A DNA stretch of 5,238 nt, taken from the NCBI GenBank assembly GCA_018896875.1, contig JAHILT010000010.1, positions 1 to 5,238 of the forward strand, written 5' to 3'. Positions 1-5,037 of the stretch are shown piece by piece; the first letter of the stretch is position 1; each line of letters begins with the position of its first letter. Source of the stretch: Patescibacteria group bacterium. Lineage in GTDB: Bacteria > Patescibacteriota > Minisyncoccia > UBA6257 > 02-FULL-45-10c. The position numbers were made by a program, and so were the translations under genes. The notes below the pieces were generated by a model. It saw only the letters and a program-made list of their open reading frames with translations. It made no database searches and was not told the DNA's origin.

Positions 1-1
1 T

Positions 2-64
2 GATCTTTTAAGTTTTAAAAATATTTTAATGTCAAAAAACATATTAGAAAAATATGGTGAATAA
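2..64 (+). CDS. rplD: 50S ribosomal protein L4, C-terminal end (partial)
   Basis: An open frame enters from the left edge and gives 20 residues before a TAA at 62-64, beginning DLLSFKNILMSK and ending ILEKYGE. This resembles the usual L4 C-terminus, where a D-(L/I)-L-x-(Y/F)-x-x-(L/I) strand is followed by a T/S-K-x-x-(L/I)-E-K helix. L4 binds 23S rRNA, lines the exit tunnel through a long loop that lies outside this window, and in E. coli also autoregulates the S10 operon. The position immediately before rplW is where rplD sits in nearly all bacteria. Its end overlaps the rplW start by 11 nt (54-64) in another frame, which suggests translational coupling. The call rests on a short fragment plus context; an unrelated short ORF starting at the ATG at 29 is the alternative. 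Confidence 0.75.
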   Translation, partial: DLLSFKNILMSKNILEKYGE

Positions 65-335
65 ATTTTTAATAAAAAATCCAATAATAACAGAGAGAGC
101 TATCAGTGGAGCAGCTATGGGGAAATATACTTTTTTAACAGATAGTAGAGCTACTTCTTCCGAGGTTAAAAAAATAATTGAATCAGAATATAATGTTAAG
201 GTAGTTAAAACTAATGTTATTAATGCTAAATCAAAAATTAAAAGAAAGGGAAATATAGTTGGAATAAGACCTGGTTATAAAAAAATTATTGTTACTTTGA
301 AAAAAGGACAAAAATTAGATATACTACCTCAGTAA
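54..335 (+). CDS. rplW: 50S ribosomal protein L23
   Basis: The 93-residue product is a normal-length L23 (uL23), a 23S rRNA domain III binder beside the exit tunnel that forms the docking site for trigger factor and SRP. Seen in the sequence: the N-terminal NPIITERA motif (residues 9-16), the VKVVKTNVINAKSKIKRKG strand-loop (about 48-66) and the KKIIVTLKKGQKLDIL end. Glu14 aligns with E. coli Glu18, the residue known to contact chaperones, so the docking surface appears intact. The ATG at 54 is the first possible start, because an in-frame TAG lies at 45-47; a GTG follows directly as second codon. No Shine-Dalgarno is visible. It overlaps the rplD tail and is followed after 14 nt by rplB. Confidence 0.96.
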   Translation: MVNKFLIKNPIITERAISGAAMGKYTFLTDSRATSSEVKKIIESEYNVKVVKTNVINAKSKIKRKGNIVGIRPGYKKIIVTLKKGQKLDILPQ

Positions 336-349
336 AAAAATGTTTATAT

Positions 350-1174
350 ATGAAAAGTTTTAAACCTACAACTCCCTCAAGAAGACAAATGACCGTTATT
401 GATTACGGTGTTTTAAGCAATGTTAAGCCATTTAAGTCTTTAACTAAAAAGGTAAAACAATGTGCTGGTAGAAATAATAGTGGAAGAATTACTATGCGTC
501 ACCAAGGGGGAGGTAATAAAAAAACTTATCGCATTATTGATTTTAAACAGAATAAATTAGACATACCTGCTCGAGTAGAAACTATAGAATATGATCCTTA
601 TAGAACTTCTTTTATAGCGTTGGTTTTATATGCAGATGGAGAAAGAAAATATGTTTTAGCTTCAAAAGATTTAAAAGTTGATGATAAAATAATAACTTCT
701 AATAATGCTCCTCTTAAAAATGGCAATAGATTGATTTTAAAAAATATTCCTATTGGTTATTCAGTTTATAATATTGAATTTTCTCCTGGAGGAGGAGGAA
801 AATTAGTAAGATCAGCAGGTTCTTTTGCTGAAGTTTTAGGATTAGAAGGAAAATATGTTAGTTTAAAGCTTAGTTCAGGAGAAGTTAGAAAGGTTTTAGC
901 AACCTGCTTTGCTTCCATCGGTCAAGTTTCTAACTCAGATCATAATTTAGTTACTATTGGAAAAGCAGGTCGTTCTAGGCATATGGGGATTAGACCGACA
1001 GTTAGAGGAAAAGCTATGAATCCTTGTGATCATCCTTATGGAGGAGGCGAAGGTAATACCCAAAGAGGAACGAAAAGACCTAAAGATATTTGGGGAAATA
1101 TTACTGGCGGACATAGAACTCGTAAGAAGAAGAATAAATCGAATAAACTTATTATTAAAAGAAGAAAAAAATAA
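350..1174 (+). CDS. rplB: 50S ribosomal protein L2
   Basis: The 274-residue product is a full-length L2 (uL2), a primary 23S rRNA binder needed for subunit association and the peptidyl-transferase centre. Visible signatures are GRNNSGRITMRHQGGG (40-55), the OB-like stretch RVETIEYDPYR (75-85), YADGERKYVLA (94-104), then GKAGRSRHMGIRPTVRG (204-220) and AMNPCDHPYGGGEG (222-235). His228 aligns with E. coli His229, studied for its role in peptide-bond formation; the second histidine of the usual DHPHGGGEG is Tyr230 here. After GGGEG the segment NTQRGTKRPKDIW is two residues longer than in E. coli and is a form I associate with Parcubacteria-like genomes. The basic tail LIIKRRKK is typical. The start is the ATG at 350; the ATG at 340 opens only a seven-codon frame. 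The next gene, rpsS, begins 9 nt downstream. Confidence 0.98.
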   Translation: MKSFKPTTPSRRQMTVIDYGVLSNVKPFKSLTKKVKQCAGRNNSGRITMRHQGGGNKKTYRIIDFKQNKLDIPARVETIEYDPYRTSFIALVLYADGERKYVLASKDLKVDDKIITSNNAPLKNGNRLILKNIPIGYSVYNIEFSPGGGGKLVRSAGSFAEVLGLEGKYVSLKLSSGEVRKVLATCFASIGQVSNSDHNLVTIGKAGRSRHMGIRPTVRGKAMNPCDHPYGGGEGNTQRGTKRPKDIWGNITGGHRTRKKKNKSNKLIIKRRKK

Positions 1175-1183
1175 TTTAAAATT

Positions 1184-1504
1184 ATGTCTAGATCAAGCAT
1201 CAAAGGTCCTTTCGTAGACCCAAAATTATTAAAGAAGGTTTCAAAACTAAAAGTTGGCGACAAAACGGTTATTAAAACGTGGGCAAGAAAGTCTACTATT
1301 GCTCCGGAAATGATTGGATTTATTTTTGGAGTTTATAATGGAAAAAGTTTTATTGAAGTTTCTATTAAAGAAGATATGGTTGGACACAAACTTGGAGAGT
1401 TTTCTCCAACGAAAAAATTTGTAAAACATGGTGGAAAGATGCAACGTGAATTGGAATCAACTAAAAATGTTAATATTGCTAAAGCAACAACATCAACAAA
1501 ATAA
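1184..1504 (+). CDS. rpsS: 30S ribosomal protein S19
   Basis: The 106-residue product is S19 (uS19), a 30S head protein that forms a complex with S13, binds 16S rRNA and approaches the A-site tRNA and the inter-subunit bridges. The family motifs are all present: SRSSIKGPFVDPKLLKKV at residues 2-19, DKTVIKTWARKSTIAPEMIG at about 26-45, and the strongly conserved EDMVGHKLGEFSPTKKF at about 63-79. About 20 residues follow the conserved core, a modest Thr/Lys/Ala-rich tail of the kind that is often disordered. The start ATG fits the family's usual MPRS-type N-terminus. It lies 9 nt after rplB and 9 nt before rplV, with A/T-only sequence and no Shine-Dalgarno before it. Confidence 0.97.
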   Translation: MSRSSIKGPFVDPKLLKKVSKLKVGDKTVIKTWARKSTIAPEMIGFIFGVYNGKSFIEVSIKEDMVGHKLGEFSPTKKFVKHGGKMQRELESTKNVNIAKATTSTK

Positions 1505-1513
1505 AATAAAAAT

Positions 1514-2050
1514 ATGATTAGAGAAACTGTAAAATTAAAATATTTACACATAGCTCCTCGTAAAGCGAGGTTGGTTGCTAATCTTATAAAAGGCCTTTCT
1601 GTTAATGAGGCCGAAGCAGAGCTTATAATTAGACCGAAAAGATCCACAGATCCAATTTTGAAACTTTTAAGATCTGGAGTTTCTAATGTTATTAATAATC
1701 AAAAAATTGATTCAGAAAAATTGATAATTGAAAAAATTATAGTTGATCAAGGACCATCTTTTAAAAGATTTCTTCCTCGTGCTATGGGTCGCGCTACTCC
1801 TATTTTAAAAAGAACTTGTCATATAACAATGGTTTTAAAAGAGGTGTCAAAAAAGAAGGTTTCTAGATTTAACACTACAAAACCCAAAAAGGACAAAAAA
1901 GCTAAAAAAATAATAAAAGCGGGCAAAGAAAAAAAGGAAGCTATTTCTAAACATGAAGATAAAAAAGAATTTAAATCAAAAGAGGCTTCTGTTTCTAGTG
2001 ATAATAAGCAAGGTTTTATAAAAAAAATGTTTAGAAGAAAAAGTATTTAA
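1514..2050 (+). CDS. rplV: 50S ribosomal protein L22 with long lysine-rich C-terminal tail
   Basis: L22 (uL22) binds all domains of 23S rRNA, and its beta-hairpin reaches into the exit tunnel. The core covers residues 1-110: APRKARLVANLIKGLSVNEA (14-33) gives the helical part, and RFLPRAMGRATPILKRT (85-101) is the tunnel hairpin, followed by CHITMVLKE. The usual family length is about 110-120 residues, but this protein has 178. The extra 68 residues (111-178) are low complexity, with about 23 lysines plus Glu/Asp/Ser, and end in GFIKKMFRRKSI. The tail shares the A-rich codon use of the rest of the gene and has no intervening stop, so it reads as a genuine extension rather than a frameshift. 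Such tails occur in CPR bacteria; their role is unknown to me. rpsC follows after 32 nt. Confidence 0.97.
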   Translation: MIRETVKLKYLHIAPRKARLVANLIKGLSVNEAEAELIIRPKRSTDPILKLLRSGVSNVINNQKIDSEKLIIEKIIVDQGPSFKRFLPRAMGRATPILKRTCHITMVLKEVSKKKVSRFNTTKPKKDKKAKKIIKAGKEKKEAISKHEDKKEFKSKEASVSSDNKQGFIKKMFRRKSI

Positions 2051-2082
2051 TTTTTTAAGAATAAATAAAAATATTTAAAAGT

Positions 2083-2739
2083 ATGGGAAATAAAATTAGA
2101 CCAGATTCATATAGATTAGGAATAACCAAGGGTTGGAGTTCTCGTTGGTTTAATAGAAAAAATTTAAAAGCTATTTTAGAAGAGGATGTTTTGATTAGAA
2201 AAATTATAAATAAAAAAATTAAATTAGCAGGTATTGATAGGATTGAATTAGAAAAAAATAATGATACTTATAAAGTTTTTATAAAAGTAGCTAAACCAGG
2301 ATTAGTTATCGGCAGAGGAGGCAAGGGCGTTGAAGATTTGCGTAAGGATATTGAGAATGGATTGAGTAAGCTTTTCAAAAGCAGAAATAAAAAAGTAGAT
2401 TTTTCTATTAATCTTAATATTGAAGAATTAAAAAGAAACGAAATTTCTTCTAATTTTATTGCTCAAAGTATCGCTTGGAACATCGAGAAAAGAATGCATT
2501 TTAGAAGAACAATGAAAAAGTTTTTAGAATCTGTAATGCAGGACAAAAGTGTTAAGGGTGTCAAAATTAAACTTTCAGGAAGATTAGGAGGATCTGAGAT
2601 TGCTAGAACAGAATGGCTTTCTAAGGGTAGTTTGCCACTTCAAACATTGAGAGCAAATATTGATTATGGAACAGCTACAGCTTTTTGTTCTTATGGTGCG
2701 ATTGGGATAAAAACATGGATTTATAAAGGGGAAATATAG
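2083..2739 (+). CDS. rpsC: 30S ribosomal protein S3
   Basis: The 218-residue product is S3 (uS3), a 30S head protein at the mRNA entry channel. The N-terminal MGNKIRPDSYRLGI matches the family start. A type II KH domain spans roughly 40-110, with its GxxG loop as GRGG (77-80) in KPGLVIGRGGKGVEDLRK. The C-terminal domain shows RMHFRRTMKK (137-146), SGRLGGSEIARTEW (165-178), PLQTLRANIDYGTA (185-198) and the end GIKTWIYKGEI. Arg141, Arg142 and Lys145 align with E. coli Arg131, Arg132 and Lys135, reported to be needed for mRNA helicase activity. Length is slightly below E. coli S3 because the protein stops right at KGEI, without a tail. It is the only gene here ending in TAG. It is followed by a 132-nt repeat-bearing gap instead of the usual tight junction to rplP. 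Confidence 0.97.
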   Translation: MGNKIRPDSYRLGITKGWSSRWFNRKNLKAILEEDVLIRKIINKKIKLAGIDRIELEKNNDTYKVFIKVAKPGLVIGRGGKGVEDLRKDIENGLSKLFKSRNKKVDFSINLNIEELKRNEISSNFIAQSIAWNIEKRMHFRRTMKKFLESVMQDKSVKGVKIKLSGRLGGSEIARTEWLSKGSLPLQTLRANIDYGTATAFCSYGAIGIKTWIYKGEI

Positions 2740-2752
2740 TAAATGGAAAGTG

Positions 2753-2868
2753 TAAAAATCAAAAATCAAAATGACAATTCAAAATCCAAAATTAAAAAAC
2801 CTTAAAATAAATTTCGCAAAGCGAAATACCGAAATTTTACATTTTGATATTTAAATTTTAAATTTTTT
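2753..2868. repeat. A/T-rich imperfect inverted repeat with heptad pattern (MITE/REP-like)
   Basis: This fills most of the rpsC-rplP gap. The left arm carries units of the type TCAAAAT at 2759, 2766, 2779 and a variant at 2786, spaced by about seven bases. The right arm carries ATTTTGA-like units in a 7-nt phase from 2834 to 2868. ATCAAAATG (2765-2773) and CATTTTGAT (2840-2848) are exact reverse complements, and pairing continues with scattered mismatches outward to about 2753 and 2860. The centre holds a separate GC-clamped hairpin. I recall similar TCAAAAT/ATTTTGA intergenic repeats from CPR genomes and heptad repeats from cyanobacteria, but could not check this. It would be transcribed within the operon and could fold as a long weak stem. 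It contains no convincing ORF. Confidence 0.65.
2811..2827. repeat. Perfect short hairpin at centre of the intergenic repeat
   Basis: ATTTCGC (2811-2817) and GCGAAAT (2821-2827) form a perfect 7-bp stem with an AAA loop. It stands out as the only G/C-containing block in a nearly pure A/T gap. It is not followed directly by a T-run, so it is not a classical terminator by itself; a run of seven T lies 35 nt downstream at 2863-2869. It could be an RNA processing or stability element, or simply the apex of the inserted palindrome. Confidence 0.7.
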
Positions 2869-2871
2869 TAT

Positions 2872-3285
2872 ATGTTGATGCCCAAAAAAACAAAACATAG
2901 AAAATGGCAAAGAGGAAGATCTGAACATAGAGCAGTGGAGACCAGAGGTCTTACAGTTGCTTATGGTTCTTATGGACTTAAAGCGCTATCTTCAGCATGG
3001 GTAGATGGCAGACAAATAGAATCAGCTAGAAAATCTATAACTAATTTCTTAAAAAGAGAAGGAAAGGTTTGGATTAGAATTTTTCCAGATAAACCATTAA
3101 CCAAGAAGCCACCAGAAACTACGCTAGGAGGTGGAAAAGGAGAAGTGGATAAATATGTTTTTGGTGTTAAGCCCGGAAGGATTCTTTTCGAAGTTGACGG
3201 AGTTCCTAAGGAAGTTGCTATTCAGGCATTAAAAACTGCAGGATATAAACTACCAGTTAAAACGAAGGTAGTTGCAAAAAATTAA
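2872..3285 (+). CDS. rplP: 50S ribosomal protein L16
   Basis: The 137-residue product is L16 (uL16), a 50S protein near the peptidyl-transferase centre and A-site tRNA whose late assembly completes the large subunit. Motifs seen: MLMPKKTKHRKWQRGR (1-16), VAYGSYGLKAL (29-39), RQIESAR (47-53), GKVWIRIFPDKPLTKKP (64-80), VKPGRILFEVDGVP (99-112) and KLPVKTK (126-132). The loop reaching the tRNA reads TTLGGGKG (83-90). Where E. coli has Arg81, the arginine hydroxylated by YcfD/RoxA, there is Thr84, and the first lysine of GKGKG is glycine. The ATG at 2872 gives the standard MLMPK start; another ATG lies at 2878. No Shine-Dalgarno is seen, and the start lies only a few bases beyond the upstream repeat. 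Confidence 0.97.
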   Translation: MLMPKKTKHRKWQRGRSEHRAVETRGLTVAYGSYGLKALSSAWVDGRQIESARKSITNFLKREGKVWIRIFPDKPLTKKPPETTLGGGKGEVDKYVFGVKPGRILFEVDGVPKEVAIQALKTAGYKLPVKTKVVAKN

Positions 3286-3294
3286 CAATACGAA

Positions 3295-3323
3295 TTGAAA
3301 AAAGTAAAAAAATAGTATAAAAT
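3295..3323 (+). promoter_or_regulatory. Possible sigma70-type promoter before rpmC
   Basis: In the 56-nt rplP-rpmC gap, TTGAAA (3295-3300) is followed after 17 nt by TAAAAT (3318-3323). Each differs from the consensus -35 and -10 boxes at one position, and the spacing is ideal. Initiation near 3330 would leave a leader of about a dozen bases before the rpmC ATG at 3342. Chance matches are frequent in such A/T-rich DNA, and an internal promoter here is not standard in the S10 operon, so this is a candidate only. Confidence 0.3.
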
Positions 3324-3341
3324 ATTCAAACTAGAGATATT

Positions 3342-3542
3342 ATGAAAAATAACGAAATAGAACAATTAAAAAGTAGGGTTGACTCCGAACTTTTAAGTGA
3401 TATTAAAAAAAACAAAGATAAACTTTGGGGGCTACAAGTTGACTTGAGAGCAGGAAAACTCAAGAATGTAAATGAAGTAAAAAAGACAAAAAAAATGATA
3501 GCTAGAATTAATACTATTTTAAGTGAGCGTAAAAATAATTAA
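3342..3542 (+). CDS. rpmC: 50S ribosomal protein L29
   Basis: The 66-residue product has the length and two-helix plan of L29 (uL29), which sits next to L23 at the exit-tunnel rim and helps form the nascent-chain factor platform. The first helix spans about residues 3-35, with KLWGLQVDLRAGKLKNVNEV (27-46) matching the family's LFxLRxQxAxGxLxNxxxI signature. The second contains KKMIARINTILSERK (50-64), matching the usual R-x-IARIKTVLxER end. The Trp in KLWGL replaces the more usual Phe. The start ATG is preceded by a possible promoter and a weak AGAG at 3333-3336. rpsQ follows after 9 nt, as expected for this operon. Confidence 0.94.
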   Translation: MKNNEIEQLKSRVDSELLSDIKKNKDKLWGLQVDLRAGKLKNVNEVKKTKKMIARINTILSERKNN

Positions 3543-3551
3543 TATAATTTT

Positions 3552-3806
3552 ATGGACGAAGTAAAACATAGAAAATTGAAAGGAGTAGTTGTTTCCGATA
3601 AAATGCAAAAAACTGTCGTAGTGGCCGTGGAAAGGCTAAAGATGAATGAAAAATATAAAAAACATTATAAAGTAACTAAGAAGTTTAAGGCCCATGATGA
3701 AAATAATGACTATCGTACTGGAGACAAAGTTTTAATTCAAGAAAGCAGACCGATGAGCAAAGAAAAAAGATGGAAAGTTATGAAAAAAATTAATAATGGC
3801 ATCTAA
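3552..3806 (+). CDS. rpsQ: 30S ribosomal protein S17
   Basis: The 84-residue product is a normal-length S17 (uS17), an early-assembling OB-fold protein that binds 16S rRNA in the 30S body. The defining strand LKGVVVSDKMQKTVVVAVER (residues 9-28) is nearly consensus. It is followed by KYKKHYKVTKKFKAHDE (34-50), YRTGDKVLIQESRPMSKEKRWKV (54-76) and a short basic end. The conserved GD-x-V-x-I-x-E-x-RP-x-S-K core is complete. The start ATG lies 9 nt after rpmC with only A/T upstream. The stop is followed after 4 nt by the rplN ATG, which fits co-translation. This is the last S10-operon gene; rplN begins the spc-type gene set without any terminator or larger gap between them. Confidence 0.97.
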   Translation: MDEVKHRKLKGVVVSDKMQKTVVVAVERLKMNEKYKKHYKVTKKFKAHDENNDYRTGDKVLIQESRPMSKEKRWKVMKKINNGI

Positions 3807-3810
3807 ATAA

Positions 3811-4179
3811 ATGATTCAAGAACGATCTATATTAAAATTAGCTGATAATAGCGGGGCAAAAATTGTTCGTTGTTTTAGGGTGCTTGGTGGCTGTCGTAAA
3901 AGATACGCAAAAATAGGCGATGTTATAATAGTTTCTGTCCAGAAAGCTGAACCTAGAAAAGCTATTAAAAAGAAAGATGTTGTTAAAGCTGTAGTAGTAA
4001 GAACTAGGAAAACTCATCATAGAAGAGATGGTTCTTATATTCGTTTTGATGACAATGCAGTTGTTATTTTAGATGACAAAAGAGAATCAAAAGCTACTCG
4101 TATTTTTGGTCCCATACCAAGAGAAATAAAAGAGAAAGGTTTTGAGGATATATTTACAATGGCTAAAGAAGTTGTATAA
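3811..4179 (+). CDS. rplN: 50S ribosomal protein L14
   Basis: The 122-residue product is the exact usual length of L14 (uL14), a 23S rRNA binder at the subunit interface that forms inter-subunit bridges; its surface is also the target of the silencing factor RsfS. The start MIQERSILKLADNSGAKIV is near-consensus, followed by RVLGGCRKRYAKIGDVIIVSV (23-43), VKAVVVRTRK (58-67), the DGSYIRFDDNAVVILDD stretch (73-89) and GTRIFGP-type motif ATRIFGPIPRE (95-105), with a C-terminal helix ending MAKEVV. It is highly conserved and shows nothing unusual. It starts 4 nt after rpsQ and is followed by a 32-nt A/T-rich gap before rplX. Confidence 0.98.
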   Translation: MIQERSILKLADNSGAKIVRCFRVLGGCRKRYAKIGDVIIVSVQKAEPRKAIKKKDVVKAVVVRTRKTHHRRDGSYIRFDDNAVVILDDKRESKATRIFGPIPREIKEKGFEDIFTMAKEVV

Positions 4180-4211
4180 ATCAATCCAATAATGAATAAA
4201 ATTATATTAGA

Positions 4212-4517
4212 ATGAAAATCAAAAAAGGCGATACAGTAAAAATATTAGCTGGAAAAGATAAGTCTAAGGCAGGCAAGGTTTTAGTAGTTGATTTAAAAAG
4301 AAATCGAGTAATTGTTGATAGTATTAATATGTTTAAAAAACATAGGAAGCCAAAAAAACAAGGAGAAAAAGGAGAAACTATAGATATATCTAGACCAATG
4401 AATATTTCTAATGTTTCATTAGTTTGTTCTCGTTGTGGACAATCAACTAGGGTTGGTTATAAGATAGAAGATGGTAAAAAAGTAAGAAGTTGTAAAAAAT
4501 GCAAAAACACGATTTAA
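4212..4517 (+). CDS. rplX: 50S ribosomal protein L24 with zinc-ribbon-like cysteines
   Basis: The 101-residue product is L24 (uL24), an assembly-initiating 23S rRNA binder near the exit tunnel. The KOW motif lies at the N-terminus, KIKKGDTVKILAGKDKSKAGKV (2-23), followed by VDSINMFKKHRKPKKQGEKGE (35-55), which carries the family's N-x-x-KKH and GE-x-G signatures. The C-terminal half has four cysteines as two CxxC pairs, C72/C75 (CSRC) and C94/C97 (CKKC), 18 residues apart; this arrangement is common in bacterial L24 and is likely to bind zinc. The length is normal. Its last 19 nt overlap the start of rplE in another frame, so the two are probably translationally coupled. Confidence 0.97.
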   Translation: MKIKKGDTVKILAGKDKSKAGKVLVVDLKRNRVIVDSINMFKKHRKPKKQGEKGETIDISRPMNISNVSLVCSRCGQSTRVGYKIEDGKKVRSCKKCKNTI

Positions 4518-5005
4518 ATAATAAGCTATATAAGATAGTTATAAATTCTGGTGTTGGCAGGCTTTCTGCTCAACCTAATTTTAGCGATAAAATTTTACCA
4601 GAGATAATAAAAGAAATTTCTATTATTACGGGACAAAAACCATCTTTAAGAGTAGCTCAAAAATCTATTGCAGGATTTAAGCTTCGCGAAGGAACAGTGG
4701 TCGGACTCAAGGTGACTCTAAGATCATTTTATATGGACTCTATGTTGAGCAAAATTATTAATACAGCATTACCTCGTGTGCGTGATTTTAGAGGTATAAA
4801 CACTACTGCTATAGACAATAATGGTAATCTAAATATAGGATTTAAAGAGCATTTAGTTTTTCCAGAGATTTCACCAGAACATTCAAAAGTTAATTTTAGT
4901 TTTCAGGTTACTTTTGTTCCTAAAAATTCTATCAAAGACAAGTCGGATGCTGTTCAATTTTATAAAAAAATAGGAATTCCATTCCGAAAAAAAGTAGAAA
5001 AGTAA
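4499..5005 (+). CDS. rplE: 50S ribosomal protein L5, N-terminally short form
   Basis: L5 (uL5) belongs to the 5S rRNA-L5-L18 complex in the central protuberance and contacts the P-site tRNA. Family motifs are clear: KIVINSGVG (12-20), ITGQKPSLRVAQKSIAGFKLREG (43-65, the tRNA-contacting loop), LPRVRDFRG (91-99), GNLNIGFKEHLVFPEI (109-124) and the end GIPFRKK. Length is 168 residues against about 179 in E. coli. The residues before KIVIN number 11 here against about 32 in E. coli, so the usual N-terminal helix and its linker are missing. A TAA at 4493-4495 in the same frame excludes an upstream start, so the short form is what the DNA encodes. It overlaps rplX by 19 nt and has no Shine-Dalgarno. 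Confidence 0.96.
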   Translation: MQKHDLNNKLYKIVINSGVGRLSAQPNFSDKILPEIIKEISIITGQKPSLRVAQKSIAGFKLREGTVVGLKVTLRSFYMDSMLSKIINTALPRVRDFRGINTTAIDNNGNLNIGFKEHLVFPEISPEHSKVNFSFQVTFVPKNSIKDKSDAVQFYKKIGIPFRKKVEK

Positions 5006-5037
5006 AATATTTAACTAACTAAGTAATCTCTAAACAA

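Noticed and set aside
340..363. Seven-codon frame starting at an ATG just before rplB
   Set aside because: It is too short and runs into the rplB start in another frame; the ATG at 350 matches the L2 N-terminus.
1026..1217. Plus-strand frame of 63 codons across the rplB-rpsS junction
   Set aside because: It is out of frame with two certain genes, has no recognisable motif and has no independent start signal.
1036..1263. Minus-strand frame opposite the L2 C-terminus
   Set aside because: Its sequence mirrors the conserved, lysine-rich L2/S19 coding strand and has no family features; it is a shadow frame.
1556..1570. CCTCG-TAAAG-CGAGG hairpin near the start of rplV
   Set aside because: A five-base stem inside codons for the conserved APRKARL motif is best explained by coding constraint.
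1333..1647. Minus-strand frame of 104 codons opposite rpsS/rplV
   Set aside because: It lies wholly opposite two well-supported genes. Its hydrophobic look comes from the complement of A-rich codons.
2881..2889. CCCAAAAAAA run at the start of rplP as a programmed frameshift site
   Set aside because: The frame continues into a complete L16 without a shift, and such A-runs are everywhere in this genome.
3807..3810. Operon boundary (terminator or promoter) between S17 and L14
   Set aside because: The gap is 4 nt with no stem or T-run, so the S10 and spc gene sets appear joined here.
54..5005. Possible reassigned UGA codon, as in some CPR lineages
   Set aside because: No gene needs in-frame TGA to reach full length. 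TGA is absent from the twelve stops seen, but with such A-rich DNA this is weak evidence, and the standard code explains everything.
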